From the NCBI GenBank assembly GCA_003233055.1, contig QIKP01000054.1:1-64000 (forward strand): a stretch of 64,000 bases of DNA, written 5' to 3'. The position numbers were made by a program, and so were the translations under genes. Positions 1-8,655 of this stretch are shown piece by piece (positions within the stretch are counted from its first letter, which is position 1; each line of letters begins with the position of its first letter). The notes beneath the pieces were generated by a model. That model was given only the letters and a program-made list of their open reading frames with translations, did no database searches and was not told where the DNA came from. This DNA comes from Planctomycetaceae bacterium. GTDB taxonomy: Bacteria; Planctomycetota; Planctomycetia; Pirellulales; Lacipirellulaceae.

Positions 1-466
1 GCTCCTTCCTAGAAAAGAGCCCCCCTGATGCACATCCTACGGACTAGAGAACACCAGGGTTCGGGAAAAAAGACTTTGCAGTTCTCCTGGGTAAGGCGGC
101 AGGAGAACTGCCAAGTCATTTTTGAACCGCCAAGATCGCCAAGGCGGTTTCTTTTATTCGGCGTCTTTGAAAGCGTCCTGGGTAAGGCGGAGAGACCTTG
201 CGTCTGTTTTCACAGGCGAGCGAGGCCCAAAATCCGACGAGGCGTAGCTCGTCGGCTATTGGGGCGGCCTCTGCTCTCCGCTCCCAGATGACCGAGGGAA
301 AAGCGTCGGGATGGAAGCCCAACCTACAGGGCGTGAACCGTTGTGTTTTTTGATTCGGTGACTTTGCAAGCGTCCTGGTTGGGCCAGTTCCCGGCGTTGT
401 GTCGGGGGCGGAAGGTGCTAGACTGACCGTTTCCCCGCGATTTCCACCGCCTCTGGAACAGCCACC
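1..466. repeat. Gene-free stretch with interspersed repeats
   Basis: No convincing gene is seen here. The stretch is a mosaic of short repeats that recur elsewhere in the window. A segment at about 129-185 (core CGGTTTCTTTTATTCGGCG) recurs at about 36739-36784, and a weaker version lies at 340-380. A segment at 299-341 (core TGGAAGCCCAACCTACAGG) recurs at 16506-16553. A CGTAGCTCGTCGGCTA segment at about 232-256 recurs near 8118-8166 and, more weakly, near 45903-45930. The words TCCTGGGTAAGGCGG occur at both 84 and 176. Confidence 0.6.
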
Positions 467-1984
467 ATGCCATCGCCTCCGACTGCTTCGGGTGGACCCA
501 AACCGCTGCCTCCGGCAACCCGCCAGCGGTTGCAGCAGTTGTTTGAGCATGGCAAGAAGAGTCTCGACAAGGGGGACTACGACTACGCCCACGACCTGTT
601 TGCCCAGTGCGTGACAGAAGACCCAGCGAGCCTCCTCTACCTGCAGCACTTCCGAGCCAATCTCGTAAAAAAACAGGGGGACGGGAAAAAGGCATCGCGG
701 TTTGGAGGCCTGAACATGAAACTCAAGAGCGCCCGCTCCGCGCTCTGCAAAGCGGCAGGCAAAGGGGAGTGGCCCAAAGCATTCCAAGCAGGGTGCGAGG
801 CGCTCAAGCAGGGCCCTACGGACATAACGACCCTCCTGGAAATGGCGAGGAGTGCCGGGACACTCGGGGCAACGGAGTGTCAGCTCTACTACCTCAAATG
901 GGCACTCGACTTGGATGGAAAACATGAGCAAGCCAACCGCGAAGCGGCGAAGGCGCTAGCCGACGTGGGGCAGTTTGAACAAGCGATCGCCTGCTGGAAG
1001 CGAGTCCAAACGGCGAAGCCCAACGACAACGCCGTAGCGAAAGCCATTTCGCGGCTCAGTGTCGAGCAGACCATCCACCAAGGAGGCTACGACCAAGAGT
1101 TGCTCCGCAAAGGGGCCCGCGCCGATGCCTCGCCCGACAAAGAAGCCACCCAAGCCCTTGGCCTTTCGCCACCGACCGACGAGGCAAACCCCGACCAGGA
1201 AGAGTCGCCCGCCGTCGATTCACGAACAAATGGCCCACGAGCAAACGGCGAGAAGGCCAACAGGGTGGAAACGAGAGAGAAGCCCCTGCTGGACGCCATT
1301 CGGCTTCACCCAGAAGAATCGAGCCACTATCTCGAACTTGCGGAAATCTACACCAGCGCCGACCGACTGCGAGATGCGGAGCGGGTGTTGATCAAGGCGA
1401 TGGCCGTGTCGGGCGGTGGGGACCTGAATCTTCGGGAGCTGCTCGAAGAGACCCAGCTTCGTCGGATGCGCCAGCAAACGGCCGTGGCGGATCGGCGTGC
1501 TCAGGAAGAGAAGACCCCCGAGGCGAACGACCTCGCCAAAAGGATGCAGGCCCAGGCGAATCAGGTCGAGCTCGAGGTTTATGCGGCCCGCTCCCGCCGG
1601 AATCCAGAAAACCTCCTCTACCAGTTTGAGCTGGGACTCCGGCTCAAGCGGGCGGGCAAGTTTCGCGAGGCGATCCAAGCCTTTCAGACGGCCCGAGCCG
1701 ACGCCAAGCGGCTAGCGGAGACTCAGATCAACCTTGGAGAGTGCTTTCAGCATATCGAGCAATTCCGGCTGGCAATGAGCAGTTACGAGGCGGCAATCAA
1801 GGCGGCCCCCGAGCCAGACTCCGAAGAACACCGCTTGGCCCGCTATCGGGCGGGAGTTCTGGCGACAGGGCTGAAGGAGTACGACACGGCAGAAAAACAC
1901 CTTACGGAGCTGGCGGCGGCCGACTTCAGCTACCGGGATGTGGCCGACCGGCTAGACAAACTCACCCAAATGCGGGAGACTTAG
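467..1984 (+). CDS. Tetratricopeptide-repeat protein
   Basis: A 505-residue protein with no signal peptide or membrane segment, so probably cytoplasmic. Helical TPR-like units are visible: one near residues 20-55 (KSLDKGDYDYAHDLFAQCV), several between about 100 and 200 (LADVGQFEQAIACWKRV), one near 285-320 (ADRLRDAERVLIKAM) and several near 385-490 (RAGKFREAIQAFQTARAD). Residues about 220-270 form a charged, Pro/Glu-rich linker between two TPR blocks. TPR arrays are protein-binding scaffolds, and nothing identifies a partner. The ATG at 467 precedes the first helix directly. The next gene, rpsT, is 92 bases downstream on the same strand. Specific function unknown. Confidence 0.75.
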   Translation: MPSPPTASGGPKPLPPATRQRLQQLFEHGKKSLDKGDYDYAHDLFAQCVTEDPASLLYLQHFRANLVKKQGDGKKASRFGGLNMKLKSARSALCKAAGKGEWPKAFQAGCEALKQGPTDITTLLEMARSAGTLGATECQLYYLKWALDLDGKHEQANREAAKALADVGQFEQAIACWKRVQTAKPNDNAVAKAISRLSVEQTIHQGGYDQELLRKGARADASPDKEATQALGLSPPTDEANPDQEESPAVDSRTNGPRANGEKANRVETREKPLLDAIRLHPEESSHYLELAEIYTSADRLRDAERVLIKAMAVSGGGDLNLRELLEETQLRRMRQQTAVADRRAQEEKTPEANDLAKRMQAQANQVELEVYAARSRRNPENLLYQFELGLRLKRAGKFREAIQAFQTARADAKRLAETQINLGECFQHIEQFRLAMSSYEAAIKAAPEPDSEEHRLARYRAGVLATGLKEYDTAEKHLTELAAADFSYRDVADRLDKLTQMRET

Positions 1985-2076
1985 CGATTCGCCTCAGTTG
2001 GCCGGGATCCGGCCGGGGCCCCTTTTTCGGCGGGTGTGGCCCGCCAGCCCTCCCAAGACTTCTTAGATTCCAAATC

Positions 2077-2343
2077 ATGCCTAGCTCTGCCAGCGCAAAA
2101 AAGACGCTCCGCCAAAACGAAACCCTCCGTCTCCGCAATCACGCGACCAAGACCCGGATGCGGACCCAGATTCGCAAGGTCCGCGCAGCCATTGCCGAAG
2201 GCAATGTCGAACAGAGCGAAACCGCCTTTCGTTTAGCGGTCAAGAAGCTCGACCAAGCTGCGGCAAAGAACGTGATTCACGCCAACGCGGCCGCTCGCAC
2301 CAAGAGCCGGTTGTCCAAGGCGATCAAAGCGATCAAGAGCTAG
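2077..2343 (+). CDS. rpsT: 30S ribosomal protein S20
   Basis: An 88-residue, very basic protein of the usual S20 length. It has the family pattern: an N-terminal Ser/Ala/Lys-rich stretch (PSSASAKKTLRQNETLRLRN), three long basic helices, and a C-terminal ANAAARTKSRLSKAIKAI segment. S20 binds 16S rRNA early in assembly of the small subunit. The frame is open further upstream, but homology begins at the ATG at 2077. No good Shine-Dalgarno sequence precedes it, which is common in planctomycetes. A GC-rich inverted repeat (GGACCGCGTGGCGGTCC, about 2397-2413) lies downstream and may end transcription between rpsT and the convergent pyrK. Confidence 0.95.
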   Translation: MPSSASAKKTLRQNETLRLRNHATKTRMRTQIRKVRAAIAEGNVEQSETAFRLAVKKLDQAAAKNVIHANAAARTKSRLSKAIKAIKS

Positions 2344-2395
2344 AGTTTTCTGCCGTGGCTGTAGCCGAAGGGCCGCGCCCTCCCTGCTCTACTCC

Positions 2396-2420
2396 CGGAC
2401 CGCGTGGCGGTCCGGCTGGT
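2396..2420. terminator. GC-rich hairpin between convergent genes
   Basis: The inverted repeat GGACCGC/GCGGTCC lies between the convergent ends of rpsT and pyrK and lacks a clear T-run. Similar hairpins of the form accgc...gcggt occur at about 12944-12976 and 46870-46892, also at gene borders. It could be a bidirectional terminator or one of a repeat family. Confidence 0.35.
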
Positions 2421-2437
2421 CTTATCGCTTGCTTGGC

Positions 2438-3310
2438 TTACCACTCAATCGACGCGGCATCGAAGAGGGGGCCCTCGACGCAGGTGCGGCGATAGTCCCA
2501 GGAGCCATCGGCTTCGCGAACTTTTGCCACACAACTAAAGCAGATGCCGATGCCGCACGCCATCGGTGTTTCTAGCGAGACTTGGCACGGAACCGAGGCC
2601 TGCTCGCAAATCTTGGCGACCGCTTCCATCATCGCTTCCGGGCCGCAGCAGACGACCTGGGGTCGCTCGCTATCGGATTCTTCCAGAGCGCTGGCCAGCA
2701 AATCGGTGACGTACCCGTGATGCCCGACGCTGCCATCATCGCTCGCCACGCGGAGATCGATTCCTGCCGCACGAAATTCCTTCTCGCCTGCCAGATAGTC
2801 CGCCGACCGGACTCCGTAGCAGAGCGTGACGTTCCGCTTGGGCGAGACACCCCGAGTGGGCTGGCCATAAGTGCTTGGTTGACCATAAGTGCAAAGCCCC
2901 AAGTATTCCTTGCCTAGTGCGAGAAAAGGGGTCTGCCCAATACCGCCGGCAACCATGAGGAGTTGGTCGGTATCCGGCACCTTGAAGCCATTTCCAAGCG
3001 GCCCCCAGAGGTCGACCTGCTGCCCTGGCTGATAGAGGGCCAGTCGCGAGGTCATCTTGCCCATGACTTGGTAAACGATGTCGATCGCCACAGCATGACC
3101 TTCGGAGTCCTCAACGGTGTCGTAAAGAGCGAATGCCCGCCCGAGAAGCGGATCGTCGCAACCGGAGAGTCGCAGCATGACGAATTGCCCCGGAACAATC
3201 CGTTGGGCAATCGCCGGTGCCGCGATGCGCACTCGATAGATCGACCGGGCGATCGGCATATTTTCGAGGATGTCGGCCGTCGTCGAGGTGGCGTGGTGAG
3301 CAAAGTGCAT
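2438..3310 (-). CDS. pyrK: Dihydroorotate dehydrogenase electron-transfer subunit-like iron-sulfur flavoprotein
   Basis: A 290-residue ferredoxin-reductase-type protein. The N-terminal flavin-binding barrel has GQFVMLRLSG and GRAFALYD. The nucleotide-binding part has LLMVAGGIGQTPFLAL and VVCCGPEAMMEAV. The C-terminal 2Fe-2S loop has cysteines near residues 252, 257, 260 and 277 (MACGIGICFSC and RRTC), the spacing typical of PyrK. PyrK passes electrons from dihydroorotate oxidation by PyrD to NAD+ in pyrimidine synthesis. The partner pyrD is not in the window, though pyrB is at 25-26.5 kb. The frame could start at a TTG at 3319, but the ATG at 3310 is preferred. A general NAD(P)H-flavin oxidoreductase is the alternative. 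Confidence 0.82.
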   Translation of the reverse strand: MHFAHHATSTTADILENMPIARSIYRVRIAAPAIAQRIVPGQFVMLRLSGCDDPLLGRAFALYDTVEDSEGHAVAIDIVYQVMGKMTSRLALYQPGQQVDLWGPLGNGFKVPDTDQLLMVAGGIGQTPFLALGKEYLGLCTYGQPSTYGQPTRGVSPKRNVTLCYGVRSADYLAGEKEFRAAGIDLRVASDDGSVGHHGYVTDLLASALEESDSERPQVVCCGPEAMMEAVAKICEQASVPCQVSLETPMACGIGICFSCVAKVREADGSWDYRRTCVEGPLFDAASIEW

Positions 3311-3383
3311 GAGCAGCAAGCCAAGGAACCGATTTCACTCGCCCGAAAGAGGCTTATCGAAAGAGATACCCTATCCCAAACGT

Positions 3384-4355
3384 TTAGCGAGGTTTGTCCC
3401 GCGACACGGGTGGCCGGGAATCTTCCTGCCGTGGCACCGGATCGCCACTCGCCGCTTTCCGCAGGGCGTTGACTTCCGGGGCAGTCAGAGGCCGATACGC
3501 ACCGGCTGGCATGTCGGCAAGCCGGACCGGACCAATGGCCACGCGGACCAGCCGCTGCACCTTATGGCCAACGCGCGCCAGGAGGCGGCGGATTTCGCGA
3601 TTGCGGCCCTCAGCGAGTACGATTTCCAAGATCGTCGATTGTTTGCGGCGAGTCTTGATCTTCGCGCCAACGACCTGGGCTTTTCCTTCCGCCAAGTAGA
3701 TACCTTTGCGAAGATCAGCAAGGATCTTGGGGTCGGGGTGGCCCGCCACTTGGACGTGGTAGGTTTTTTCGACGCCATGTCGAGGATGCGTCAAACGATT
3801 GGCCAGTTCGCCATCGTTGGTCAGCAAGATCAGCCCCTCACTCGCCATGTCGAGACGACCGACGTTAAAGAGTCGGCCAAGACTGGGGGGCACGAGATCG
3901 GTGACTCGTGGACGGCCCGACGGATCGCTCGAAGTGGAGAGGACGCCGGTTGGTTTGTGCAAGGCGTAGTAGGCGAGCTTTGGCTTGGTCAGGGTTTCGC
4001 CATCGACGTGAATCGTCTGCTCATGTTGCTCGACACGCGTGCCAAGTTCTTGAACGACTTGGCCATCGACCTCCACGCGCCCTTCCAGAATCAGCGTCTC
4101 GCATTCCCGACGGCTGGCAATTCCTGCCGCCGCAAGGACCTTTTGCAGTCGCTCGCCCGGCTGGTCGTTCGTACGGACGGGGGTGCGCGGCCGGCGCCGT
4201 CGACCGGCTGGATGCGTCCGGCCCCCGTTCCCACTTGGGCCGTTCCCCCTTGGAGTCGAGCCGCCGCGCGCATCGCGGCCAGGGGTCTTTGATTTGTCGG
4301 TTGGGGATTTGTCAGTTTGGGATTTGTCGCGCTGGGTGCGACGAGATTTCATCAT
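3384..4355 (-). CDS. RsuA/RluB-family pseudouridine synthase
   Basis: A 323-residue rRNA pseudouridine synthase. Residues 1-60 are a Lys/Arg/Gly-rich, low-complexity tail. An S4 RNA-binding domain follows (GERLQKVLAAAGIASRREC). The catalytic domain contains NVGRLDMASEGLILLTNDG, with the catalytic Asp in GRLD, and the C-terminal EGRNREIRRLLARVGHKV typical of RsuA/RluB/RluE. It converts uridine to pseudouridine in rRNA; the exact site cannot be told from sequence. The frame stays open upstream to 4715, but that part overlaps the lipoprotein gene at 4453-4767, so the tandem ATGs at 4355/4352 are the likely start. Confidence 0.88.
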   Translation of the reverse strand: MMKSRRTQRDKSQTDKSPTDKSKTPGRDARGGSTPRGNGPSGNGGRTHPAGRRRRPRTPVRTNDQPGERLQKVLAAAGIASRRECETLILEGRVEVDGQVVQELGTRVEQHEQTIHVDGETLTKPKLAYYALHKPTGVLSTSSDPSGRPRVTDLVPPSLGRLFNVGRLDMASEGLILLTNDGELANRLTHPRHGVEKTYHVQVAGHPDPKILADLRKGIYLAEGKAQVVGAKIKTRRKQSTILEIVLAEGRNREIRRLLARVGHKVQRLVRVAIGPVRLADMPAGAYRPLTAPEVNALRKAASGDPVPRQEDSRPPVSRDKPR

Positions 4356-4452
4356 ATCGTTTCCGGTGACAGGAGCTACACGAACAGTCTGGCGCGCATT
4401 CGCTACCCCCCCAGCATACTCCGGATTTGGCCCGAATTCTAGGATGTTCCGC

Positions 4453-4767
4453 CTACGGAGCAGGATAGGCCGGGTAAGCGGGCTGCGGCGTGGGGGCAAG
4501 GAATCGCGGCGTCTGCCGGCGGTGGGAATACATCCGCGCCCGTTCGACCTCGGAGCGAGGGACCTGGAATCCTCGCGGCCTGCCCCCGACAATCTCCGGT
4601 CCTGCGTCGGGTAGCGGATAGGGGTCGACCAGTTGCTGGGCATTGTAGCGCTGGTAGCCAGCAGAGCCCGGATTGTAGAGCCGGGGCATCTGAATGTTCT
4701 TCGACGAGCAGCCAAGACCTGGGGAAAGGACCAGCAGCAGAGCGAGCTTTGCAGTGATTCGGTTCAA
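4453..4767 (-). CDS. Small lipoprotein of unknown function
   Basis: A 104-residue exported protein. The N-terminus MNRITAKLALLLVLSPGLGC is a lipoprotein signal peptide with lipobox SPGLGC, so the mature protein would start at the lipid-modified Cys and be membrane-anchored. The rest is short, rich in Pro, Tyr and Arg, and ends in a PAYPAYPAP tail. It lies about 97 bases upstream of the pseudouridine synthase gene on the same strand. No family recognised; small proteins of this type are common near housekeeping genes in planctomycetes. Confidence 0.7.
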   Translation of the reverse strand: MNRITAKLALLLVLSPGLGCSSKNIQMPRLYNPGSAGYQRYNAQQLVDPYPLPDAGPEIVGGRPRGFQVPRSEVERARMYSHRRQTPRFLAPTPQPAYPAYPAP

Positions 4768-4969
4768 GGATCCATCCTCTCACGTGAAAATTCTAGCGGC
4801 GGCGATTGTAGGGGCGGCCACCGCCCAAGCCAAGACAAACAGAGCCGTGCTGCTAGCATCGGCTCTTAGACGCTTCCTCGCCTTCCCCTACGGTAAAAGC
4901 TCTAGCGGTGAGGCCTGCGGAAAGTTTGCCGAATGATCCGACGAGAAGGTCCCGACAAATCGACAAGCA

Positions 4970-5956
4970 TCAATCGGGCAAATGCATGTCGAGCCACCCG
5001 CATTCGCCCTTGGGTGTGAGCGTCACCTCGCCGCAGCTGGCCGGCACCAAGACCGTTTCCCCAAGGTGGAGCACTTCCTCTCCCTCCCGCCACGACAGCG
5101 TCATTTCTCCCTGGGTGACCGAAAGTAAATGAAATCGGTTGGTGAGATCGAGTCGCCATTTTTTCCGCCGGCAATAGCGATCTAAGAGAAACTTATCGCA
5201 TTCGATGAGTCGCTCCCCCCCGCTGGCCCCCCCGCTGGTAGTGGCTATGAGGGGCAACTGGGGATCGACAGGGCCCCGATGAAAATCGATCGTCGCGAGC
5301 GATTGTTCGACATGCAGTTGGCGTGACTTTCCGTCGGCGTCGGTTCGATTCCAGTCGAAGAGTCGAAAGGTGGTATTGCTTGCCTGCTGAATCTCGGCAA
5401 GGACGATCCCCGCCCCAATCGCGTGGACGGTCCCCGCCTCGATCAACAGGCAGTCCCCCACGACCGGTTCCAAGACGTGGAGGCATGTTTCGCAACGCCC
5501 TGCTTCGATGGCGGCCGCCAACGTTTGGCAGTCGACTCCCTTTTGGAGCCCGGCATAGATTCGGCTCCCCGGCTCAGCCGCCAGCACGACCCAAGCCTCC
5601 GTCTTGCCCAGATCGGGCGGGTCGAGACCCGCGCCTTGCTCGTCGTTGGGGTGAACCTGGACGCTCAGGGTCTGCTTGGCATCCAAAAACTTGAAAAGCA
5701 AGGGGAATTGCCGCTGCGGGTAATGCCGGCCGAAGAGCTCCTCCCCCCGCTCGTTGGCAATCTCATGCAGTGTTTTGCCGGCAAGCGGCCCCCCGGCAAC
5801 TTGGCTCTGATCGTCGCCATGGTCGACCACCTCCCAGCTTTCGGCGTAGGTCGGCCCGTCGCCGAGGCGTTTACCAAGAATCGCTTCCAATCGCCGGCCT
5901 CCCCACAGGTATTCCTTGAATAGAGGCGTGAATCGGAGCGGGGAGAGCATGGGCAT
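4970..5956 (-). CDS. manA: Mannose-6-phosphate isomerase, class I
   Basis: A 328-residue cupin-type sugar isomerase interconverting fructose-6-phosphate and mannose-6-phosphate, which feeds GDP-mannose and glycan synthesis. Recognisable parts are LFKEYLWGGRRLEAILGK at the N-terminus, the zinc-site motif LSVQVHPND, GKTEAWVVLAAEPGSRIYAG, and IEAGTVHAIGAGIVLAEIQQ with a further zinc histidine. The length fits the short bacterial class (about 310-330 residues). The C-terminal part (residues about 210-328) is the usual second cupin-like half. The ATG at 5956 gives MPMLSPLRFTPLFKEYLWGG, and a second ATG lies two codons on. Confidence 0.93.
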   Translation of the reverse strand: MPMLSPLRFTPLFKEYLWGGRRLEAILGKRLGDGPTYAESWEVVDHGDDQSQVAGGPLAGKTLHEIANERGEELFGRHYPQRQFPLLFKFLDAKQTLSVQVHPNDEQGAGLDPPDLGKTEAWVVLAAEPGSRIYAGLQKGVDCQTLAAAIEAGRCETCLHVLEPVVGDCLLIEAGTVHAIGAGIVLAEIQQASNTTFRLFDWNRTDADGKSRQLHVEQSLATIDFHRGPVDPQLPLIATTSGGASGGERLIECDKFLLDRYCRRKKWRLDLTNRFHLLSVTQGEMTLSWREGEEVLHLGETVLVPASCGEVTLTPKGECGWLDMHLPD

Positions 5957-6184
5957 CGTAAAAGTCCCTGGAGATTGGCCTCGACGCTTGCCCTATTCGC
6001 GGGTGGAAACTTCGCGGGTAAAAAATATTGTCCACAAAACCGCAAGCGTAGGAGGATGGACGTCCCCTTCATTATCGTTACAACGGATTCGGCCGCTACC
6101 GACCCAATTCCTGCGGTGTAACTGGGCGGCTCTTGTGGTTATTATTGGAGTTCCCGTCCCACCCTACGGCCCCGCTCGCCCTTC

Positions 6185-7183
6185 ATGCCTCAGCCAGACG
6201 ATCTGTTCCATAGTAGCAAGATGTCGTTCGGGGACCACCTCGACGAATTGCGTGCTGCGCTTTTTAAGTCGATCCTAGCGATTGGCCTTGGATTTCTAAT
6301 CGGGCTCTACTTCGCCGGCAGCTTTGTGCAGTTTGTCTCCGAGCCGCTCAAGGCGGCCGTCGATCAGCACCTCCTGAAGGATGCCAAGGCGGATTACATC
6401 GTAGAACTCCAGCTGCGAAAGGAGAAAGGCGAGCCGCTTCCCGACGATTTGGAAAAGGCCGCCGACCTGTTCCTTGAAAAAGGACTCGCCCCCCGGCAGG
6501 TTTTCGTCCACCTCGACCAGTTGGGCCTCGGGAAGAATAGCGAGACAGCCGACGAACTTGTTCCCCTCACCATCTATGAGCCGGTCGCGGAGGATCCTCG
6601 GAGGATTATTGGAACGGGCGTGACGCAAGGCTTCATGGTCTATATCAAAGCGGCGCTCGTCTTGGGACTCGTCCTTGCGAGCCCTTTTGTCTTTGTCTTT
6701 ATTTGGAATTTCATCGCCGCGGGGCTCTACCCCCATGAGAAGAGCTACGTCTACATCTTCTTGCCCTTTAGCATCGTTCTTTTCTTGGCGGGCGCGGCCC
6801 TCGCATTTTTTGTAGCGGTTAGTTTCGTCCTCCGATTCTTGTTTCAGTTCTACGCCTACCTCGATATCGCTCCCTATCCCATTATTAACGACTGGCTCAG
6901 CTTTATTCTGATTCTACCGATCGGATTTGGTGTCGGGTTCCAGTTGCCGTTGGTAATGCTCTTCCTCGAGCGCATCGGCATCTTCAACATGCAAATTTAT
7001 CTCAAGCAGTGGCGCATTGCCGTGGTGGTGATTTGCATCCTCTCGACGATTCTTACCCCCGCCGACCCAGGCAGCATGATCATCATGGCGGTGCCCCTGG
7101 TGATTCTCTACTTCTTTGGCATCCTCCTGTGCCGTTTTATGCCAAAACGGAAGACTCCTTTCAGCGAGATGGTCGAGACGTAG
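6185..7183 (+). CDS. tatC: Twin-arginine translocase subunit TatC
   Basis: A 332-residue polytopic membrane protein. It begins with the TatC signature MSFGDHLDELRAALFKSI, which recognises twin-arginine signals, then helix 1 (SILAIGLGFLIGLYFAGSF). Later helices are clear (ALVLGLVLASPFVFVFIWNF, IVLFLAGAALAFFVAVSF, LPIGFGVGFQLPLVMLFLER, IAVVVICILSTILTPADPGS, IIMAVPLVILYFFGILLCRF). TatC with TatA/TatB exports folded proteins across the inner membrane. The hydrophilic stretch between helices 1 and 2 (about residues 50-150) is much longer than in E. coli TatC (258 residues in total). No tatA or tatB is adjacent. Confidence 0.93.
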   Translation: MPQPDDLFHSSKMSFGDHLDELRAALFKSILAIGLGFLIGLYFAGSFVQFVSEPLKAAVDQHLLKDAKADYIVELQLRKEKGEPLPDDLEKAADLFLEKGLAPRQVFVHLDQLGLGKNSETADELVPLTIYEPVAEDPRRIIGTGVTQGFMVYIKAALVLGLVLASPFVFVFIWNFIAAGLYPHEKSYVYIFLPFSIVLFLAGAALAFFVAVSFVLRFLFQFYAYLDIAPYPIINDWLSFILILPIGFGVGFQLPLVMLFLERIGIFNMQIYLKQWRIAVVVICILSTILTPADPGSMIIMAVPLVILYFFGILLCRFMPKRKTPFSEMVET

Positions 7184-7212
7184 GAAGAAGAGAAGAATAG
7201 CCGTTCACCCCC

Positions 7213-7260
7213 TGGCAATGCCGCTTCAGCGGCGGCGCGTCGGAGCAAGAAACGCTCTGG
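7213..7260 (+). repeat. Copy of the GCCGCTTCAGCGGC palindromic repeat
   Basis: The stretch CCCTGGCAATGCCGCTTCAG followed by CGGC and a GCGCGTCGGAGC segment closely matches a second copy at about 24175-24225 and the first arm of a third at 49066-49121. The third copy lies inside a coding region. Confidence 0.7.
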
Positions 7261-7280
7261 TTCTCTCGTGCCGCAAAGAC

Positions 7281-7356
7281 GTGAACGTGAACGTGACCGT
7301 GAACGTGACCGTGAACGTGACGTGACCGTGACCGTGACCGTGACGTGACCGTGACA
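7281..7356 (+). repeat. Tandem hexamer repeat (GTGAAC/GTGACC)
   Basis: Thirteen consecutive units read GTGAAC or GTGACC. Two units (at 7317 and 7340) are shortened to GTGAC, and the last is GTGACA. The array lies between the convergent ends of tatC and cdd. No gene covers it convincingly. Confidence 0.95.
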
Positions 7357-7366
7357 CGAACCTTCG

Positions 7367-7774
7367 CTATCGGTCGTCGAGTCGGAAGGCTGCCGGCAAG
7401 AGTTCAGCAAGCGTCCATTGCATGACGTCCTCGCCATCACACGAACTTTGGATCGTCATCTCAGGCGCAAACTCCGCGAGTACCTGTCGGCACGCACCGC
7501 AGGGGGCGGTTGGCGCGTCGGTGGGGGTGTAAATGGCGATGGCGGCAAACTTGGTCGCCCCCTCGGCTACCGCGTGGTAGAGCGCCACTCGCTCCGCACA
7601 CATCGCAAGCCCGTAGGAACTGTTCTCGATATTGCAGCCCGTAAAGATGCGTCCGTTGGCCGTCAAGAGTGCGGTACCCACCGCGAATTTGCTGAATTTA
7701 CAGTAGGCGTTCTTGCTCGCGCCGCGCGCAGCAAGAGCCAGCGATTGAAAGTCGATTTCCACGCAGTTCCTCAT
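7367..7774 (-). CDS. cdd: Cytidine deaminase
   Basis: A 135-residue homotetrameric-type cytidine deaminase, which hydrolyses (deoxy)cytidine to (deoxy)uridine in pyrimidine salvage. Both zinc motifs are intact: CNIENSSYGLAMCAERVA, with the first zinc Cys and catalytic Glu in CAER, and APCGACRQVLAEF, with the other two zinc cysteines. The N-terminal AYCKFSKFAVGTALLTANG is also typical. The frame is open upstream, but homology begins at about the ATG at 7774, giving the usual family length. It is convergent with tatC, with the hexamer array between them. Confidence 0.92.
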   Translation of the reverse strand: MRNCVEIDFQSLALAARGASKNAYCKFSKFAVGTALLTANGRIFTGCNIENSSYGLAMCAERVALYHAVAEGATKFAAIAIYTPTDAPTAPCGACRQVLAEFAPEMTIQSSCDGEDVMQWTLAELLPAAFRLDDR

Positions 7775-8655
7775 CGGTCTTGCTGGTCTTCCCCCCACCC
7801 TTAAACCTGCCGCGACCACTCTTGAACTTCTTCGTGAGTAGAAACCAGGTGCGGCAAGTAGAGCAGGTGGCTTGTAAAGATGCAAGCATTCCTCGCGGAG
7901 TCTTTGATAACCGGTTAGCAATTTACTTCGGTTACCTCTGTTTTTTTGCGCCTTCGCGCCTTTGCGCGAAGAAACAGAGGCAGGTCGTTCACGGTCAAAA
8001 GTAGTAACCACGAATTTCACGAATCACGGCAGAGGAAGCCCCCAATCGCCGACCAAACACCCTAACCCCGACCGCGTCCAGAGCAATTATCCGTTGTCCG
8101 TTGTCCGTTGCGCCAAAATAGCCGACGAGCTACGTCTCGTCGGGAGCCGCGTAGCTCGTCGGCTAGGATTCGCGCGATTCGTGGTTTCCCCTGTCCCTGC
8201 CTCGGCTTCCGTGAACCGTTAAGAGTTGTTACAGCAATAGACGTTGGCACAAAAAGAATGCTGGATTTTGCCGACGGGGATGTTCTAATGAGACGGCTCG
8301 GACTTGCGCTACCCGGACAAGTGGAACAGCTCTTTGGCAACCGAAATGTTTTTTTCTGGCCGAAACTTTTGTCACTCGTTTTGGGTCTTCCCCTGCGCGC
8401 CAGGGACAAAACAGCACGCAACCGAGGGGGGACTCTTTTGCGGAAAGTAGTTCGGACGCTAAGGTTACGGCGAACCAAAGCGAAGAGGAGACCTCCACTT
8501 TGGGCGCTCGGGCGAAGCCCCCCAGAATCGTGACAATACTCGAACGAAAGCTGCTTCGATTGGAGGGAACCGTTCACAGCCGGAAGAAGGAACCACGAAC
8601 ATTCGTAGGATTCGCGCGATTCGTAGTTTCCCCGGCCTTCGCCTTTCGTGAACGG
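7775..8655. repeat. 881-base gene-free, repeat-rich stretch
   Basis: No supported gene. Seen here are a GCGCCTTCGCGCCTTTGCGC segment near 7949; a first copy of the CGTTCAC...GTGAAC(C)G palindromic element at about 7984-8221; a CCGACGAGCTACG...CGTAGCTCGTCGGCTA segment at 8118-8166 nested inside it; and a compact second copy of the element at 8569-8658. Its perfect outer arms are AACCGTTCAC and GTGAACGGTT, with ACCACGAA and TTCGTAGTTT inside. The part from 8224 to 8560 has open frames on both strands, none of which resembles a known protein. Confidence 0.6.

Noticed and set aside
7281-7356. Possible CRISPR array
   Set aside because: The units are six bases long with no spacers, so it is a simple tandem repeat.
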